From: UBA2767 sp964194535
Lineage (GTDB): Bacteria > Pseudomonadota > Alphaproteobacteria > Rhizobiales > Methyloligellaceae
Direction: 5' to 3'
Length of the DNA: 23,510 bases
NCBI GenBank assembly: GCA_964194535.1
Contig: CAXMMX010000106.1
Location: 1 to 23,510 of the forward strand
Position 1 is the stretch's first letter; every line of letters begins with the position of its first letter. Made by a program: the position numbers and the translations under genes. The notes beneath the pieces were generated by a model. That model saw only the letters and a program-made list of their open reading frames with translations. It made no database searches and was not told where the DNA came from. Positions 7,171-14,754 of the stretch are shown here, one piece after another.

Positions 7171-7569
7171 ATGACGATGACAGACCCACTTGGGGATATG
7201 CTGACACGGATACGCAACGCGGCGATGCGGAGCAAATCCAAAGTCGCGACACCGGCTTCAAAACTCAGAGGCAGGGTTCTCGACGTGCTGCAGGAAGAAG
7301 GCTACATCCGCGGCTATGCTCAGGTCGATTATGATGGCGGCAAGTCGGAGTTCGAAATCGAACTGAAATATTACGATGGCGAGCCAGTAATCAAGGAATT
7401 GAAACGTGTTTCCACGCCAGGCCGGCGTGTCTATTCCTCGGTTCGAAATCTGCCGACCGTGGCCAATGGATTGGGTGTCTCTATTCTATCCACGCCAAAA
7501 GGCGTTATGTCGGATTCAAAAGCCCGCACGGAAAATGTGGGCGGTGAGGTTTTATGCAGCGTGTTCTAG
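7171..7569 (+). CDS. rpsH: 30S ribosomal protein S8
   Basis: Primary rRNA-binding protein of the 30S platform; in E. coli it represses spc operon translation. The product is 132 residues. It begins MTMTDPLGDMLTRIRNA, has LKRVSTPGRRVYSS, and the C-terminal signature KGVMSDSKARTENVGGEVLC. ATG 7171 has TAGGAG (7155-7160) upstream; an ATG two codons later (7177) is a possible alternative. It lies 13 bases after rpsN. Confidence 0.97.
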   Translation: MTMTDPLGDMLTRIRNAAMRSKSKVATPASKLRGRVLDVLQEEGYIRGYAQVDYDGGKSEFEIELKYYDGEPVIKELKRVSTPGRRVYSSVRNLPTVANGLGVSILSTPKGVMSDSKARTENVGGEVLCSVF

Positions 7570-7617
7570 CGGCGCCCATTGGGTGCACACGCTGTGGAAT
7601 AACAAGGGTTTAGGTTT

Positions 7618-8151
7618 ATGTCTCGGACTGGAGCAAAAGCGGTTGCCATGCCTGACGGCGTTAACGCGACGATTGATGGGCAGCAGGTTTCCATCAAGGG
7701 GCCGAAAGGAGAACTCTCCGTGGTCCTGGTCGATGACGTTGAAGCGCAGATGACCGATGCGGGCATCAAGGTGACGCCGCGCAATGACACCAGGCGTGGC
7801 CGTTCCATGTGGGGCATGTCTCGCACCATCGTGTCGAACCTGGTTGATGGTGTCACGCAAGGATATGAGAAGTCGCTTGAGCTTGTCGGCGTGGGCTATC
7901 GCGCACAGGTTCAGGGCAAGAATTTGCAGCTTCAGCTCGGTCTCAGCCATGACGTGAAATATGCCATTCCCGATGGAATTGAAGTGAAGTGCCCGACGCA
8001 GACATCGATCATTGTGTCAGGCATTGATAAGCAGAAAGTGGGTCAGGTCACGGCTGAAATACGCCATTTCCGCCCACCGGAACCTTACAAGGGCAAAGGC
8101 ATCCGCTATGCGGGTGAATATGTCTTCCGTAAGGAAGGCAAGAAGAAATAG
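7618..8151 (+). CDS. rplF: 50S ribosomal protein L6
   Basis: Large-subunit protein near the sarcin-ricin loop and the elongation-factor site. The product is 177 residues with the internal duplication typical of L6. Residues SIKGPKGELSV lie in the first domain; VGVGYRAQVQGKNLQLQLG and the C-terminal signature KVGQVTAEIRHFRPPEPYKG with KGIRYAGE follow in the second. ATG 7618 is the standard start (MSRTGAKAV). The 48-base gap from rpsH holds a short GCGCCC/GGGTGC hairpin. The ribosome binding site is weak (AAGGGTTTAGG). Confidence 0.97.
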   Translation: MSRTGAKAVAMPDGVNATIDGQQVSIKGPKGELSVVLVDDVEAQMTDAGIKVTPRNDTRRGRSMWGMSRTIVSNLVDGVTQGYEKSLELVGVGYRAQVQGKNLQLQLGLSHDVKYAIPDGIEVKCPTQTSIIVSGIDKQKVGQVTAEIRHFRPPEPYKGKGIRYAGEYVFRKEGKKK

Positions 8152-8163
8152 CGGAGCGTTCCT

Positions 8164-8526
8164 ATGAGCGTTGACAAAAAAAGATTTGTGCGCCGAACCA
8201 ACCGTGTGAGACGGTCGTTGCAGCGCGTTGCAAATGGGCGGCCACGGTTATCCGTGTTCCGTTCGTCTAAGCACATCTACGCGCAAGTCATTGATGATGC
8301 TAAAGGAAAGACCCTTGCGGCAGCTTCAAGTCTGGACAAGGATTTACGTAAGTCCAGCCCCAATGGCAGCGATGTGAACGCGGCGCAATCGGTTGGCAAG
8401 CTGATTGCGGAACGCGCGGTCAAGGCTGGCGTCAAGGATGTGATTTTCGATCGTGGGGGATATCTGTATCACGGCCGGGTCAAGGCCCTTGGGGATGCCG
8501 CGCGCGAAGGCGGGCTGAAGTTTTAG
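8164..8526 (+). CDS. rplR: 50S ribosomal protein L18
   Basis: 5S rRNA-binding protein of the central protuberance. The product is 120 residues with a basic N terminus (KKRFVRRTNRVRRSLQ), then RPRLSVFRSSKHIYAQVIDD and AERAVKAGVKDVIFDRGGYL, ending GRVKALGDAAREGGLKF, all characteristic of L18. It follows rplF by 12 bases, with GGAGCG as the likely ribosome binding site. The next gene, rpsE, follows in the usual order. Confidence 0.97.
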   Translation: MSVDKKRFVRRTNRVRRSLQRVANGRPRLSVFRSSKHIYAQVIDDAKGKTLAAASSLDKDLRKSSPNGSDVNAAQSVGKLIAERAVKAGVKDVIFDRGGYLYHGRVKALGDAAREGGLKF

Positions 8527-8553
8527 GATTTGAACTGAGAAGGAACGCGAACA

Positions 8554-9141
8554 GTGGGACGCAAGCCTGGACATCAACGAGGACGTCAGCACGGCCGGGG
8601 CCGTGACGATCGCGACAGCGAATTTGTCGATAAGCTGGTGCACATCAATCGTGTGGCCAAGGTCGTCAAGGGCGGCCGGCGTTTCGGGTTTGCCGCCCTG
8701 GTCGTCATTGGCGATCAGAAAGGCCGGGTCGGGTTCGGCCATGGCAAGGCGCGCGAAGTGCCCGAAGCCATTCGCAAGGCGGCTGATGCCGCAAAGAATA
8801 ACCTTATTCGCGTTCCCTTGCGTGAGGGACGCACGCTGCATCACGATGTGATGGGCCGGCACGGTGCGGGCAAGGTGATCCTGCGCGCAGCGCCTCCGGG
8901 AACGGGCATTATTGCCGGCGGTCCTATTCGCGCGGTTTTCGAGACGCTCGGCATCCAGGATGTGGTGGCGAAATCACTCGGCAGTTCCAATCCCTACAAT
9001 ATGGTGCGCGCTGCTTTCGATGCGCTGAAGAGTGAAGACAGTCCCCGTGGCGTGGCTGCGCGGCGCGGCAAGAAGGCGAGCGAAATAGTTGCACGCCGCC
9101 GTGACGGCATCGACTCGCCGGAGGCTGTCGCCGACGCCTGA
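8554..9141 (+). CDS. rpsE: 30S ribosomal protein S5 (GTG start)
   Basis: Small-subunit protein that helps translational fidelity and mRNA helicase activity. The product is 195 residues. A short Arg/Gly/His-rich N-terminal stretch is followed by the double-stranded-RNA-binding domain (about residues 25-90: HINRVAKVVKGGRRFGF, GRVGFGHGKAREVPEAI). The C-terminal domain has APPGTGIIAGGPIRAVFE and KSLGSSNPYNMVRA. The start is GTG 8554, with AGAAGGA about 9 bases upstream; no ATG fits. The C-terminal tail (from about residue 168) is Arg/Ala-rich and variable. Confidence 0.97.
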   Translation: MGRKPGHQRGRQHGRGRDDRDSEFVDKLVHINRVAKVVKGGRRFGFAALVVIGDQKGRVGFGHGKAREVPEAIRKAADAAKNNLIRVPLREGRTLHHDVMGRHGAGKVILRAAPPGTGIIAGGPIRAVFETLGIQDVVAKSLGSSNPYNMVRAAFDALKSEDSPRGVAARRGKKASEIVARRRDGIDSPEAVADA

Positions 9142-9179
9142 TCCGGCGATGGCAGCGAACAGGTAAGGGACAAGAAAAG

Positions 9180-9383
9180 ATGGCAGAGAAAAAGTCCGGA
9201 AAAACCGTGACGGTCGAGCAGATCGGGAGTCCGATCCGGCAGCCTCAGGATCAGCGCGCTACGCTTATCGGCCTGGGTTTGAACAAGGTCGGACGCCGCC
9301 GCACCTTGATCGATACGCCTCAAGTGCGCGGCATGATCGATAAGGTCCACCATCTGGTCCGCGTCGTTGGTGAGAAAGCTTAG
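9180..9383 (+). CDS. rpmD: 50S ribosomal protein L30
   Basis: Small 50S protein found in only some lineages. The product is 67 residues. It carries TVTVEQIGSPIRQPQDQRAT and LIGLGLNKVGRRRTLIDTPQ, the L30 signature, ending MIDKVHHLVRVV. Start ATG 9180 follows rpsE by 38 bases, with GGTAAGGGAC upstream. The position between rpsE and rplO is invariant. Confidence 0.96.
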   Translation: MAEKKSGKTVTVEQIGSPIRQPQDQRATLIGLGLNKVGRRRTLIDTPQVRGMIDKVHHLVRVVGEKA

Positions 9384-9393
9384 GAATTACACA

Positions 9394-10011
9394 ATGCGAC
9401 TGAATGATTTGAGAGATAACCCCGGTGCAACGCAGACCCGCAAACGGGTGGGGCGCGGCCCTGGCTCGGGTAAGGGCAAGACGGCCGGACGTGGTCTCAA
9501 CGGCCAGAAATCCCGCTCGGGCGTCGCCCTCAAGGGCTTTGAAGGCGGGCAGATGCCTATCCATCGCCGGCTGCCCAAGCGCGGTTTCAACAATCTGTTC
9601 GCCAAGGACTTTAACGAGGTCAATGTTGGACGGTTGCAGGCGGCCGTGGACAAGAAGTCGATCGATCCCAAGCAGCCTGTGACAGTCGAGGCGCTGGCGG
9701 CAGCTGGCATCATTCGCCGGGTCAGGGATGGCGTGCGGCTTCTGGGTCAAGGTGATTTGAAAACCAAGTTGACGATTGAGGTGACGGGAGCTTCGGCCGG
9801 TGCCGTCAAGGCGGTCGAGAAGGCGGGCGGCAAAGTTTCCATTGTTGAAATGCCAAAACGTCCGGCTAAACTGAAGCCCTTGGAAAGCAAAGAAAAAACC
9901 AAGCCTGAAGCAAAATCGGCGCGTGAAAAAAAGGCAACAAAGAAGCTTGCCAAAACTTCGGCCAAATCTTCAGCAAAATCATCGGCCAAGACGACCAAAA
10001 AGGACTCCTAA
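9394..10011 (+). CDS. rplO: 50S ribosomal protein L15 with long basic C-terminal tail
   Basis: Large-subunit assembly protein. From ATG 9394 the product is 205 residues, against 144 in E. coli. The N terminus MRLNDLRDNPGATQTRKRVG and the Gly/Lys-rich RGPGSGKGKTAGRGLNGQKS are standard, as are FEGGQMPIHRRLPKRGF and the C-terminal domain up to about residue 153. Residues 154-205 are an added tail with 17 Lys and 2 Arg, ending in repeated SAK units, resembling histone H1-like tails. A reading from 9367 would add nine residues overlapping rpmD and is not preferred. secY starts 54 bases downstream. Confidence 0.96.
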   Translation: MRLNDLRDNPGATQTRKRVGRGPGSGKGKTAGRGLNGQKSRSGVALKGFEGGQMPIHRRLPKRGFNNLFAKDFNEVNVGRLQAAVDKKSIDPKQPVTVEALAAAGIIRRVRDGVRLLGQGDLKTKLTIEVTGASAGAVKAVEKAGGKVSIVEMPKRPAKLKPLESKEKTKPEAKSAREKKATKKLAKTSAKSSAKSSAKTTKKDS

Positions 10012-10065
10012 CAGGGGCGGGAACGATGCTGAACCCAATCCGTCCCATATCGCTGGAGCGCGCAA

Positions 10066-11400
10066 ATGGCATCTGCTGCTGAACAACTTATCGCCAATTT
10101 GAATTTCTCCGCCTTTTCCAAGGCTACGGAACTCAAAAAACGGATTTGGTTCACGCTTGGCGCGTTGCTGATTTATCGGCTGGGCACCTACATCCCGATC
10201 CCCGGAATCGATCCTCAGGCATTGGCTGACATCTTCCGTCAGAATCAGTCCGGTATTCTGGGCATGTTCAACATGTTCGCAGGCGGTGCAATCGGGCGCA
10301 TGGCGATCTTTGCACTCAACATCATGCCGTATATCTCGGCCTCGATTATCATTCAGCTTCTGACCACTGTTTCACCGCATCTCGAACAATTGAAGAAAGA
10401 GGGTGATCAGGGGCGCAAACAGATCAACCAGTATACGCGCTACGGTACCGTGTTGCTGGCAACATTGCAGGGCTATGGCATTGCCGTTGGCCTTGAGGGC
10501 GCCGGCAATGTGGTGACAGACCCCGGTATGTTCTTCCGTTTGACCACGGTCATTACGCTGGTCGGCGGCACCGTGTTCCTGATGTGGCTCGGCGAGCAGA
10601 TCACGGCGCGTGGTGTTGGCAATGGTATTTCGCTGATCATCTTTTCCGGGATCGTGGCGGAACTCCCCTCGGCCATTGTCGGTACGTTTGAGTTGGGCCG
10701 GCAGGGCGCCCTGTCCACGCCTTTGATCCTTGGGCTGTTCGTGATGGCCATCGGCGTCGTCGCCTTCATCGTCTTTATGGAGCGCGCGCAACGGCGTTTG
10801 CTGGTGCAATATCCCAAGCGGCAGATGGGCAATCGCATGTTCCAGGGAGATTCATCTCATCTGCCCCTGAAGCTCAATACCGCGGGTGTCATTCCGCCGA
10901 TTTTCGCCTCCTCCCTGTTGCTGCTGCCGATCACCGTGGCCAACTTCTCCTCAGCGCAAGGCCCGGATTGGTTGACGTTTGTTACGGCGCTCCTTGGCCG
11001 TGGCCAGCCGCTCTATATATTTATATATGTCGCGATGATCGTCTTCTTTGCCTTCTTCTATACCGCGGTTGTGTTCAACCCGAAGGATACGGCGGACAAT
11101 CTGAAACAATATGGCGGCTTCATTCCAGGCTTTCGCCCGGGCGATCGCACGGCCGAATATATCGATTACGTGCTCACCCGGATAACTGTGGTCGGCGCGG
11201 CCTATCTGGCGGTGGTGTGCGTGTTGCCGGAATTGTTGATTTCCTACGCTGCCGTTCCGTTTTATTTCGGCGGCACGTCCTTGCTAATTGTCGTCTCGGT
11301 GACCATGGATACGGTGGCTCAGGTGCAAAGCCACTTGCTTGCCCATCAATATGAGGGGTTGATCAAGAAATCCAAGCTGCGTGGGGCGCGGCGCGGATGA
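10066..11400 (+). CDS. secY: Protein translocase channel subunit SecY
   Basis: Core of the SecYEG channel, which passes proteins across or into the inner membrane with SecA or the ribosome. The product is 444 residues, the normal length, with ten hydrophobic membrane segments. Recognisable regions: the N-terminal AFSKATELKKRIWFTLGAL, the plug-region LGMFNMFAGGAIGRMAIFAL, MPYISASIIIQLL, ARGVGNGISLIIFSGI, and the cytoplasmic loop RRLLVQYPKRQMGNRMFQG. Near the C terminus are NPKDTADNLKQYGGFIPG and RPGDRTAEYIDYVLTRIT. Start ATG 10066 matches the family. Its stop overlaps adk (ATGA). Confidence 0.98.
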   Translation: MASAAEQLIANLNFSAFSKATELKKRIWFTLGALLIYRLGTYIPIPGIDPQALADIFRQNQSGILGMFNMFAGGAIGRMAIFALNIMPYISASIIIQLLTTVSPHLEQLKKEGDQGRKQINQYTRYGTVLLATLQGYGIAVGLEGAGNVVTDPGMFFRLTTVITLVGGTVFLMWLGEQITARGVGNGISLIIFSGIVAELPSAIVGTFELGRQGALSTPLILGLFVMAIGVVAFIVFMERAQRRLLVQYPKRQMGNRMFQGDSSHLPLKLNTAGVIPPIFASSLLLLPITVANFSSAQGPDWLTFVTALLGRGQPLYIFIYVAMIVFFAFFYTAVVFNPKDTADNLKQYGGFIPGFRPGDRTAEYIDYVLTRITVVGAAYLAVVCVLPELLISYAAVPFYFGGTSLLIVVSVTMDTVAQVQSHLLAHQYEGLIKKSKLRGARRG

Positions 11401-12047
11401 ACCTGATCCTCCTTGGCCCGCCTGGCGCCGGAAAAGGGACCCAGGCGCGGATGCTTGCCGAAGCGCGCGGCCTCGTCCAGCTGTCTACCGGTGATATGCT
11501 GCGCGCGGCTGTTGCCGCCGGCACGGAAATCGGGAAACGGGCCAAGGAATCTATTGAAAAAGGCGAACTGGTATCTGATGATATCGTCATCGGCATTATT
11601 TCGGAGCGTATCGAAGAACCCGATTGCGCCACTGGCTTTATCCTTGATGGCTTCCCAAGAACGGTCGCACAGGCAGAAGCGCTGGATGAGCTTTTAGTCC
11701 AGAAAAACAAAACGCTCGACCCGGTTATTGAAATCAAGGTGGATGATGAACGGTTGGTTGAGCGCATCGTCGGACGGTTTACATGCACCAAGTGTGGCGA
11801 GGGGTATCACGATACGTTCCTCCGGCCGGAAAAGGACGGTGTTTGCGACAAATGCGGCGGTACTGAATTCTCCCGGCGCAAGGACGACAACGAGGAAACC
11901 GTGCGCAGCCGTCTTGAGGCATACCACGCACAGACAGTTCCGCTGGTCGGATTTTACGGCAATAGCGGCAAATTAAAATCGGTTGACGGAATGCTTGATA
12001 TTGATTCCGTCTCCAGGCAAATTGAGGAGGCGCTGACGGAGCTTTAA
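11397..12047 (+). CDS. adk: Adenylate kinase, zinc-lid type
   Basis: Cytoplasmic enzyme interconverting ATP + AMP and 2 ADP. The product is 216 residues. The P-loop GPPGAGKGT is at residues 7-15, the AMP-binding region includes LSTGDMLRAAV and GFILDGFPRTVAQAE (about 80-94), and a long lid domain spans about 126-163. The lid contains CTKC (Cys130, Cys133) and CDKC (Cys150, Cys153), a complete four-cysteine zinc site. The start lies in an ATGA overlap with secY, so it is probably translated with it. adk between secY and rpsM is the usual alphaproteobacterial order; E. coli has rpmJ there instead. Confidence 0.98.
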   Translation: MNLILLGPPGAGKGTQARMLAEARGLVQLSTGDMLRAAVAAGTEIGKRAKESIEKGELVSDDIVIGIISERIEEPDCATGFILDGFPRTVAQAEALDELLVQKNKTLDPVIEIKVDDERLVERIVGRFTCTKCGEGYHDTFLRPEKDGVCDKCGGTEFSRRKDDNEETVRSRLEAYHAQTVPLVGFYGNSGKLKSVDGMLDIDSVSRQIEEALTEL

Positions 12048-12085
12048 ACGGCAGCGAAAGCGAGCATTTTCAGACATATGGCGGG

Positions 12086-12115
12086 TTGACGAAATCAGCG
12101 GGAATCCGCTAGAAA
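12086..12115 (+). promoter_or_regulatory. Candidate promoter for the alpha operon (rpsM)
   Basis: TTGACG at 12086-12091 is followed, after a 17-base spacer, by CTAGAA at 12109-12114 within GCTAGAAATC. This resembles alphaproteobacterial housekeeping promoters (TTGAC and GCTANA-like elements). It lies in the 210-base gap between adk and rpsM, and transcription would start around 12121, leaving a leader of about 135 bases. It would allow rpsM-rpoA-rplQ to be expressed apart from the upstream operon. Confidence 0.5.
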
Positions 12116-12141
12116 TCGTTTCTCTTGTACTGGAAGAACAA

Positions 12142-12178
12142 ATCGGTCCCGGGGGCGTGTCAGCAACCGGATACCGAT
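12142..12178 (+). promoter_or_regulatory. Possible structured leader of rpsM
   Basis: ATCGGT 12142-12147 pairs with ACCGAT 12173-12178, and inside it CCGG 12149-12152 can pair with CCGG 12167-12170. The hairpin lies within the presumed rpsM leader, about 80 bases before the start codon. It could be an autoregulatory or stability element; the pairing is short and no protein partner is evident. Confidence 0.3.
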
Positions 12179-12245
12179 ATTATTATGTTTGCTGAATTTA
12201 CGTTCCGTTTCAAGACTTTACGACCGTCACGCGCAACGTTTTACC

Positions 12246-12260
12246 GGAGATACGAGATTG
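12246..12260 (+). promoter_or_regulatory. Ribosome binding site that fixes the TTG start of rpsM
   Basis: GGAGA at 12246-12250 with a 7-base spacer points to TTG 12258-12260, which gives the exact family N terminus. The only upstream in-frame start in reach would add 23 residues unlike S13. Confidence 0.75.
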
Positions 12261-12626
12261 GCCCGAATTGCAGGTGTAAATATCCCGACGAACAAGCGTG
12301 TGGAAATAGCGCTGACGTATATTCATGGTATTGGCCGGACCCTTTCGAAGCAGATATGCGAGAAAGCGTCGATTCCCTATGAACGCAGGGTCAATCAACT
12401 CTCCGATCAGGAAGTTATTCAGATCCGCGAGATGATCGATCACGATTATATGGTCGAAGGCGATTTGAGGCGTGAAAAGGCAATGAATATAAAGCGGCTG
12501 ATGGATTTAGGCTGCTACAGGGGGCTTCGGCATCGCCGTGGTCTTCCGGTGAGGGGCCAGCGAACCCATACCAACGCCCGAACCCGTAAGGGGAAATCCA
12601 AGCCGATCACGGGCAAGAGGACCTAG
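12258..12626 (+). CDS. rpsM: 30S ribosomal protein S13 (TTG start)
   Basis: Small-subunit head protein that forms inter-subunit bridges and contacts P-site tRNA. TTG 12258 gives 122 residues, the family length, with N terminus (M)ARIAGVNIPTNKRVEIALTY. The helix-hairpin region IHGIGRTLSKQICEKA follows. The C-terminal basic end contains GCYRGLRHRRGLPVRGQRTH and TNARTRKGKSKPITGK. GGAGA 12246-12250 supports the TTG. A candidate promoter and structured leader lie upstream. Confidence 0.95.
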   Translation: MARIAGVNIPTNKRVEIALTYIHGIGRTLSKQICEKASIPYERRVNQLSDQEVIQIREMIDHDYMVEGDLRREKAMNIKRLMDLGCYRGLRHRRGLPVRGQRTHTNARTRKGKSKPITGKRT

Positions 12627-12701
12627 TTTGTAAATTAATTTGGCCTGTTTCGAGCGCTTTACTGGCTCGCGGGTTGCGGATTTAAACGAGAGAAATAGGT
12701 T

Positions 12702-13091
12702 ATGGCTACAGAAAAAACCCGCGTCAAACGCCGGGAGAAAAAGAACATCACTTCCGGTGTGGCGCATGTCAGCGCGACCTTCAACAACACCATGATCACC
12801 ATTACCGATGCACAGGGCAATACCATCTCCTGGTCATCGGCAGGCACTCAGGGGTTCAAGGGTTCGCGTAAATCCACGCCCTTCGCTGCCCAGATGGCGG
12901 CCGAGGATGCCGGCAAAAAGGCAATGGAACATGGCATGAAGAACCTCGAGGTCGAGGTTCGCGGGCCCGGCTCAGGCCGTGAATCAGCCCTGAGGGCTTT
13001 GCAGGCGGCGGGGTTTATCATCACGTCCATACGCGATGTGACGCCGATCCCGCATAACGGTTGCCGCGCGCGTAAGCGGCGCCGCGTTTAG
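12702..13091 (+). CDS. rpsK: 30S ribosomal protein S11
   Basis: Small-subunit platform protein near the mRNA exit. The product is 129 residues. It contains NITSGVAHVSATFNNTMIT, WSSAGTQGFKGSRKSTPFAA and the end RDVTPIPHNGCRARKRRRV. The usual PHNGCRPPKRRRV end is changed here at two positions (Pro-Pro to Ala-Arg). The 75-base gap after rpsM holds a small hairpin (CGAGC 12651-12655 with GCTCG 12665-12669). No rpsD follows, unlike E. coli. Confidence 0.98.
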   Translation: MATEKTRVKRREKKNITSGVAHVSATFNNTMITITDAQGNTISWSSAGTQGFKGSRKSTPFAAQMAAEDAGKKAMEHGMKNLEVEVRGPGSGRESALRALQAAGFIITSIRDVTPIPHNGCRARKRRRV

Positions 13092-13109
13092 AGCGTTATT
13101 TTTTAATGT

Positions 13110-13195
13110 CGTGGCCCTGGGCCGCGGTAGATCAATAGTTACTCGCTTTTTCGCATCACTCCTTCCAGATGCGAGAACCGAGAAAAATAGAAGGG
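13110..13195 (+). promoter_or_regulatory. Structured leader before rpoA
   Basis: Two hairpins occupy most of the 111-base gap between rpsK and rpoA. The first pairs 13110-13116 with 13120-13126 (CGTGGCC/GGCCGCG, one G-U). The second has a lower stem CTCG 13142-13145 with CGAG 13179-13182 and an upper stem 13148-13157 with 13168-13177 containing TCGCATC/GATGCGA. Its 10-base loop contains CCTTC (13161-13165), complementary to GAAGG (13190-13194) in the rpoA ribosome binding site. A pseudoknot that masks the start is therefore possible. No poly-T follows, so it is not a terminator. Confidence 0.4.
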
Positions 13196-13202
13196 TGCTT
13201 AG

Positions 13203-14219
13203 GTGCTTCAGAAAAACTGGCAAGATCTGATAAAGCCCACCAAGCTGAATATCACCGCGGGGCGTATGGCCGAGCGTACGGCTGTCGTCGTCGCCGAGCC
13301 GCTGGAACGCGGCTTCGGCCTGACACTTGGCAATGCGCTGCGGCGCGTGCTGCTGTCATCATTGCAGGGTTCGGCTATTACCTCGGTTCATATCGATGGT
13401 GTGCTGCACGAATTTTCCTCCATCGCCGGTGTGCGCGAGGATGTGACGAATATCGTTCTCAACATCAAGGAAATTGCATTGCGGCAGCATTCCGAAGGCG
13501 TCAAACGCCTGGTGCTGACAAAAGAGGGGCCATCGGTAGCAACCGCTGGCGATATTGAGGGTGCATCCGATGTGGATATCCTCAATCCCGATCATGTGAT
13601 TTGCACGCTTGACGAGGGCGCCTCGATCCGGATGGAATTTACCACTGACACGGGCAAGGGCTATGTGCCCGCGGATCGCAACCGGCCCGACGATGCTCCG
13701 ATCGGCCTGGTGCCTGTCGACAGTTTGTTCAGCCCGGTGACCAAGGTTTCGTATCGCGTCGAGAACACCCGCGAGGGACAGATTCTCGATTACGACAAGC
13801 TGATCATGGAAGTCGAGACCGATGGTTCAATCAATCCCGATGATGCAGTCGCCCTGGCGGCGCGCATCCTTCAGGACCAGTTGGCAATCTTCGTCAATTT
13901 CGAGGAGCCGAAAAAGGAAACGGTTGAAGAAAGCCAGCCGGAACTCGAATTCAGCGCGGCATTACTCAAGAAGGTGGACGAGTTGGAGTTGTCTGTACGC
14001 TCGGCCAACTGCCTGAAGAACGACAATATCGTTTATATCGGTGATTTGATCCAGAAGACGGAAGCAGAAATGCTCCGCACCCCGAACTTCGGGCGCAAGT
14101 CGCTAAACGAAATCAAGGAAGTGCTCGCAGGCATGGGGCTTCATCTCGGCATGGAGGTGCCCAATTGGCCGCCGGAAAATATCGAGGAACTGGCCAAGCG
14201 CTTTGAGGACCATTACTAG
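13203..14219 (+). CDS. rpoA: RNA polymerase alpha subunit (GTG start)
   Basis: Alpha subunit of DNA-dependent RNA polymerase; its dimer nucleates core enzyme assembly and its C-terminal domain contacts UP elements and activators. The product is 338 residues, the normal length. The N-terminal domain (about 1-230) has QKNWQDLIKPTKLNIT, AEPLERGFGLTLGNALRRVL and VAYR-region equivalents; a linker follows around 235-250. The C-terminal domain (about 250-338) has helix-hairpin-helix residues ELSVRSANCLKNDNI, RTPNFGRKSLNEIKEVL and GMGLHLGMEVPNWPPE. GTG 13203 follows AAGGG 13191-13195 by 7 bases. It is preceded by a structured leader. Confidence 0.98.
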   Translation: MLQKNWQDLIKPTKLNITAGRMAERTAVVVAEPLERGFGLTLGNALRRVLLSSLQGSAITSVHIDGVLHEFSSIAGVREDVTNIVLNIKEIALRQHSEGVKRLVLTKEGPSVATAGDIEGASDVDILNPDHVICTLDEGASIRMEFTTDTGKGYVPADRNRPDDAPIGLVPVDSLFSPVTKVSYRVENTREGQILDYDKLIMEVETDGSINPDDAVALAARILQDQLAIFVNFEEPKKETVEESQPELEFSAALLKKVDELELSVRSANCLKNDNIVYIGDLIQKTEAEMLRTPNFGRKSLNEIKEVLAGMGLHLGMEVPNWPPENIEELAKRFEDHY

Positions 14220-14265
14220 AGCGCACGGACGCCTGAATTAGCGTCCTGCGGAGGAGAAAGTAGCC

Positions 14266-14703
14266 ATGCGTCATCGTCTAGCTGGCCGTAAACTGAACAG
14301 GACCGCGAGTCATCGCCGTGCCCTGTTCGCCAACATGTCTGCGGCTTTGATCAAGCACGAGCAGATTGTTACGACGCTGCCCAAAGCCAAGGAACTTCGG
14401 CGCTTTGCCGACCGGCTGATCACTTTGGCCAAGCGCGGCAATCTGCATTCCCGCCGCCTGGCGGTCGCCCGGGTGCGCGATGAAGTCATGGTCAAGAAGT
14501 TGTTTGATATTCTGGGCCCCCGCTACAAGGAGCGTTCAGGTGGGTACACCCGTGTTCTCAGGGCTGGATACCGGCATGGTGATTCAGCTCCCATGGCGGT
14601 GATCGAACTTGTCGATCGTGACCCTGAAGCACGCGGACAGGATTCCGGACCGACCCAGGACACGGATGAGGACGTCAATGTAGGCGAACCCGCTGCTGCT
14701 TGA
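14266..14703 (+). CDS. rplQ: 50S ribosomal protein L17
   Basis: Large-subunit protein next to the exit tunnel. The product is 145 residues, longer than E. coli (127) by an acidic tail. It begins MRHRLAGRKLNRTASHRRAL and has LIKHEQIVTTLPKAKELRRF and the C-terminal signature GGYTRVLRAGYRHGDSAPM. Residues from about 120 (DSGPTQDTDEDVN) are acidic and not part of the conserved fold. ATG 14266 has GGAGGAGA upstream. It closes the alpha operon, with a terminator 27 bases after the stop. Confidence 0.97.
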   Translation: MRHRLAGRKLNRTASHRRALFANMSAALIKHEQIVTTLPKAKELRRFADRLITLAKRGNLHSRRLAVARVRDEVMVKKLFDILGPRYKERSGGYTRVLRAGYRHGDSAPMAVIELVDRDPEARGQDSGPTQDTDEDVNVGEPAAA

Positions 14704-14729
14704 TCCGTTGGGTCCAATGGTTTTCGTGG

Positions 14730-14754
14730 GGGCGGCACTTGTGCCGCCCTTTTT
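14730..14754 (+). terminator. Intrinsic terminator after rplQ
   Basis: An 8-bp perfect GC-rich stem (14730-14737 GGGCGGCA with 14742-14749 TGCCGCCC) with the tetraloop CTTG, immediately followed by TTTTT at 14750-14754. It marks the end of the ribosomal-protein transcript. Confidence 0.9.
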
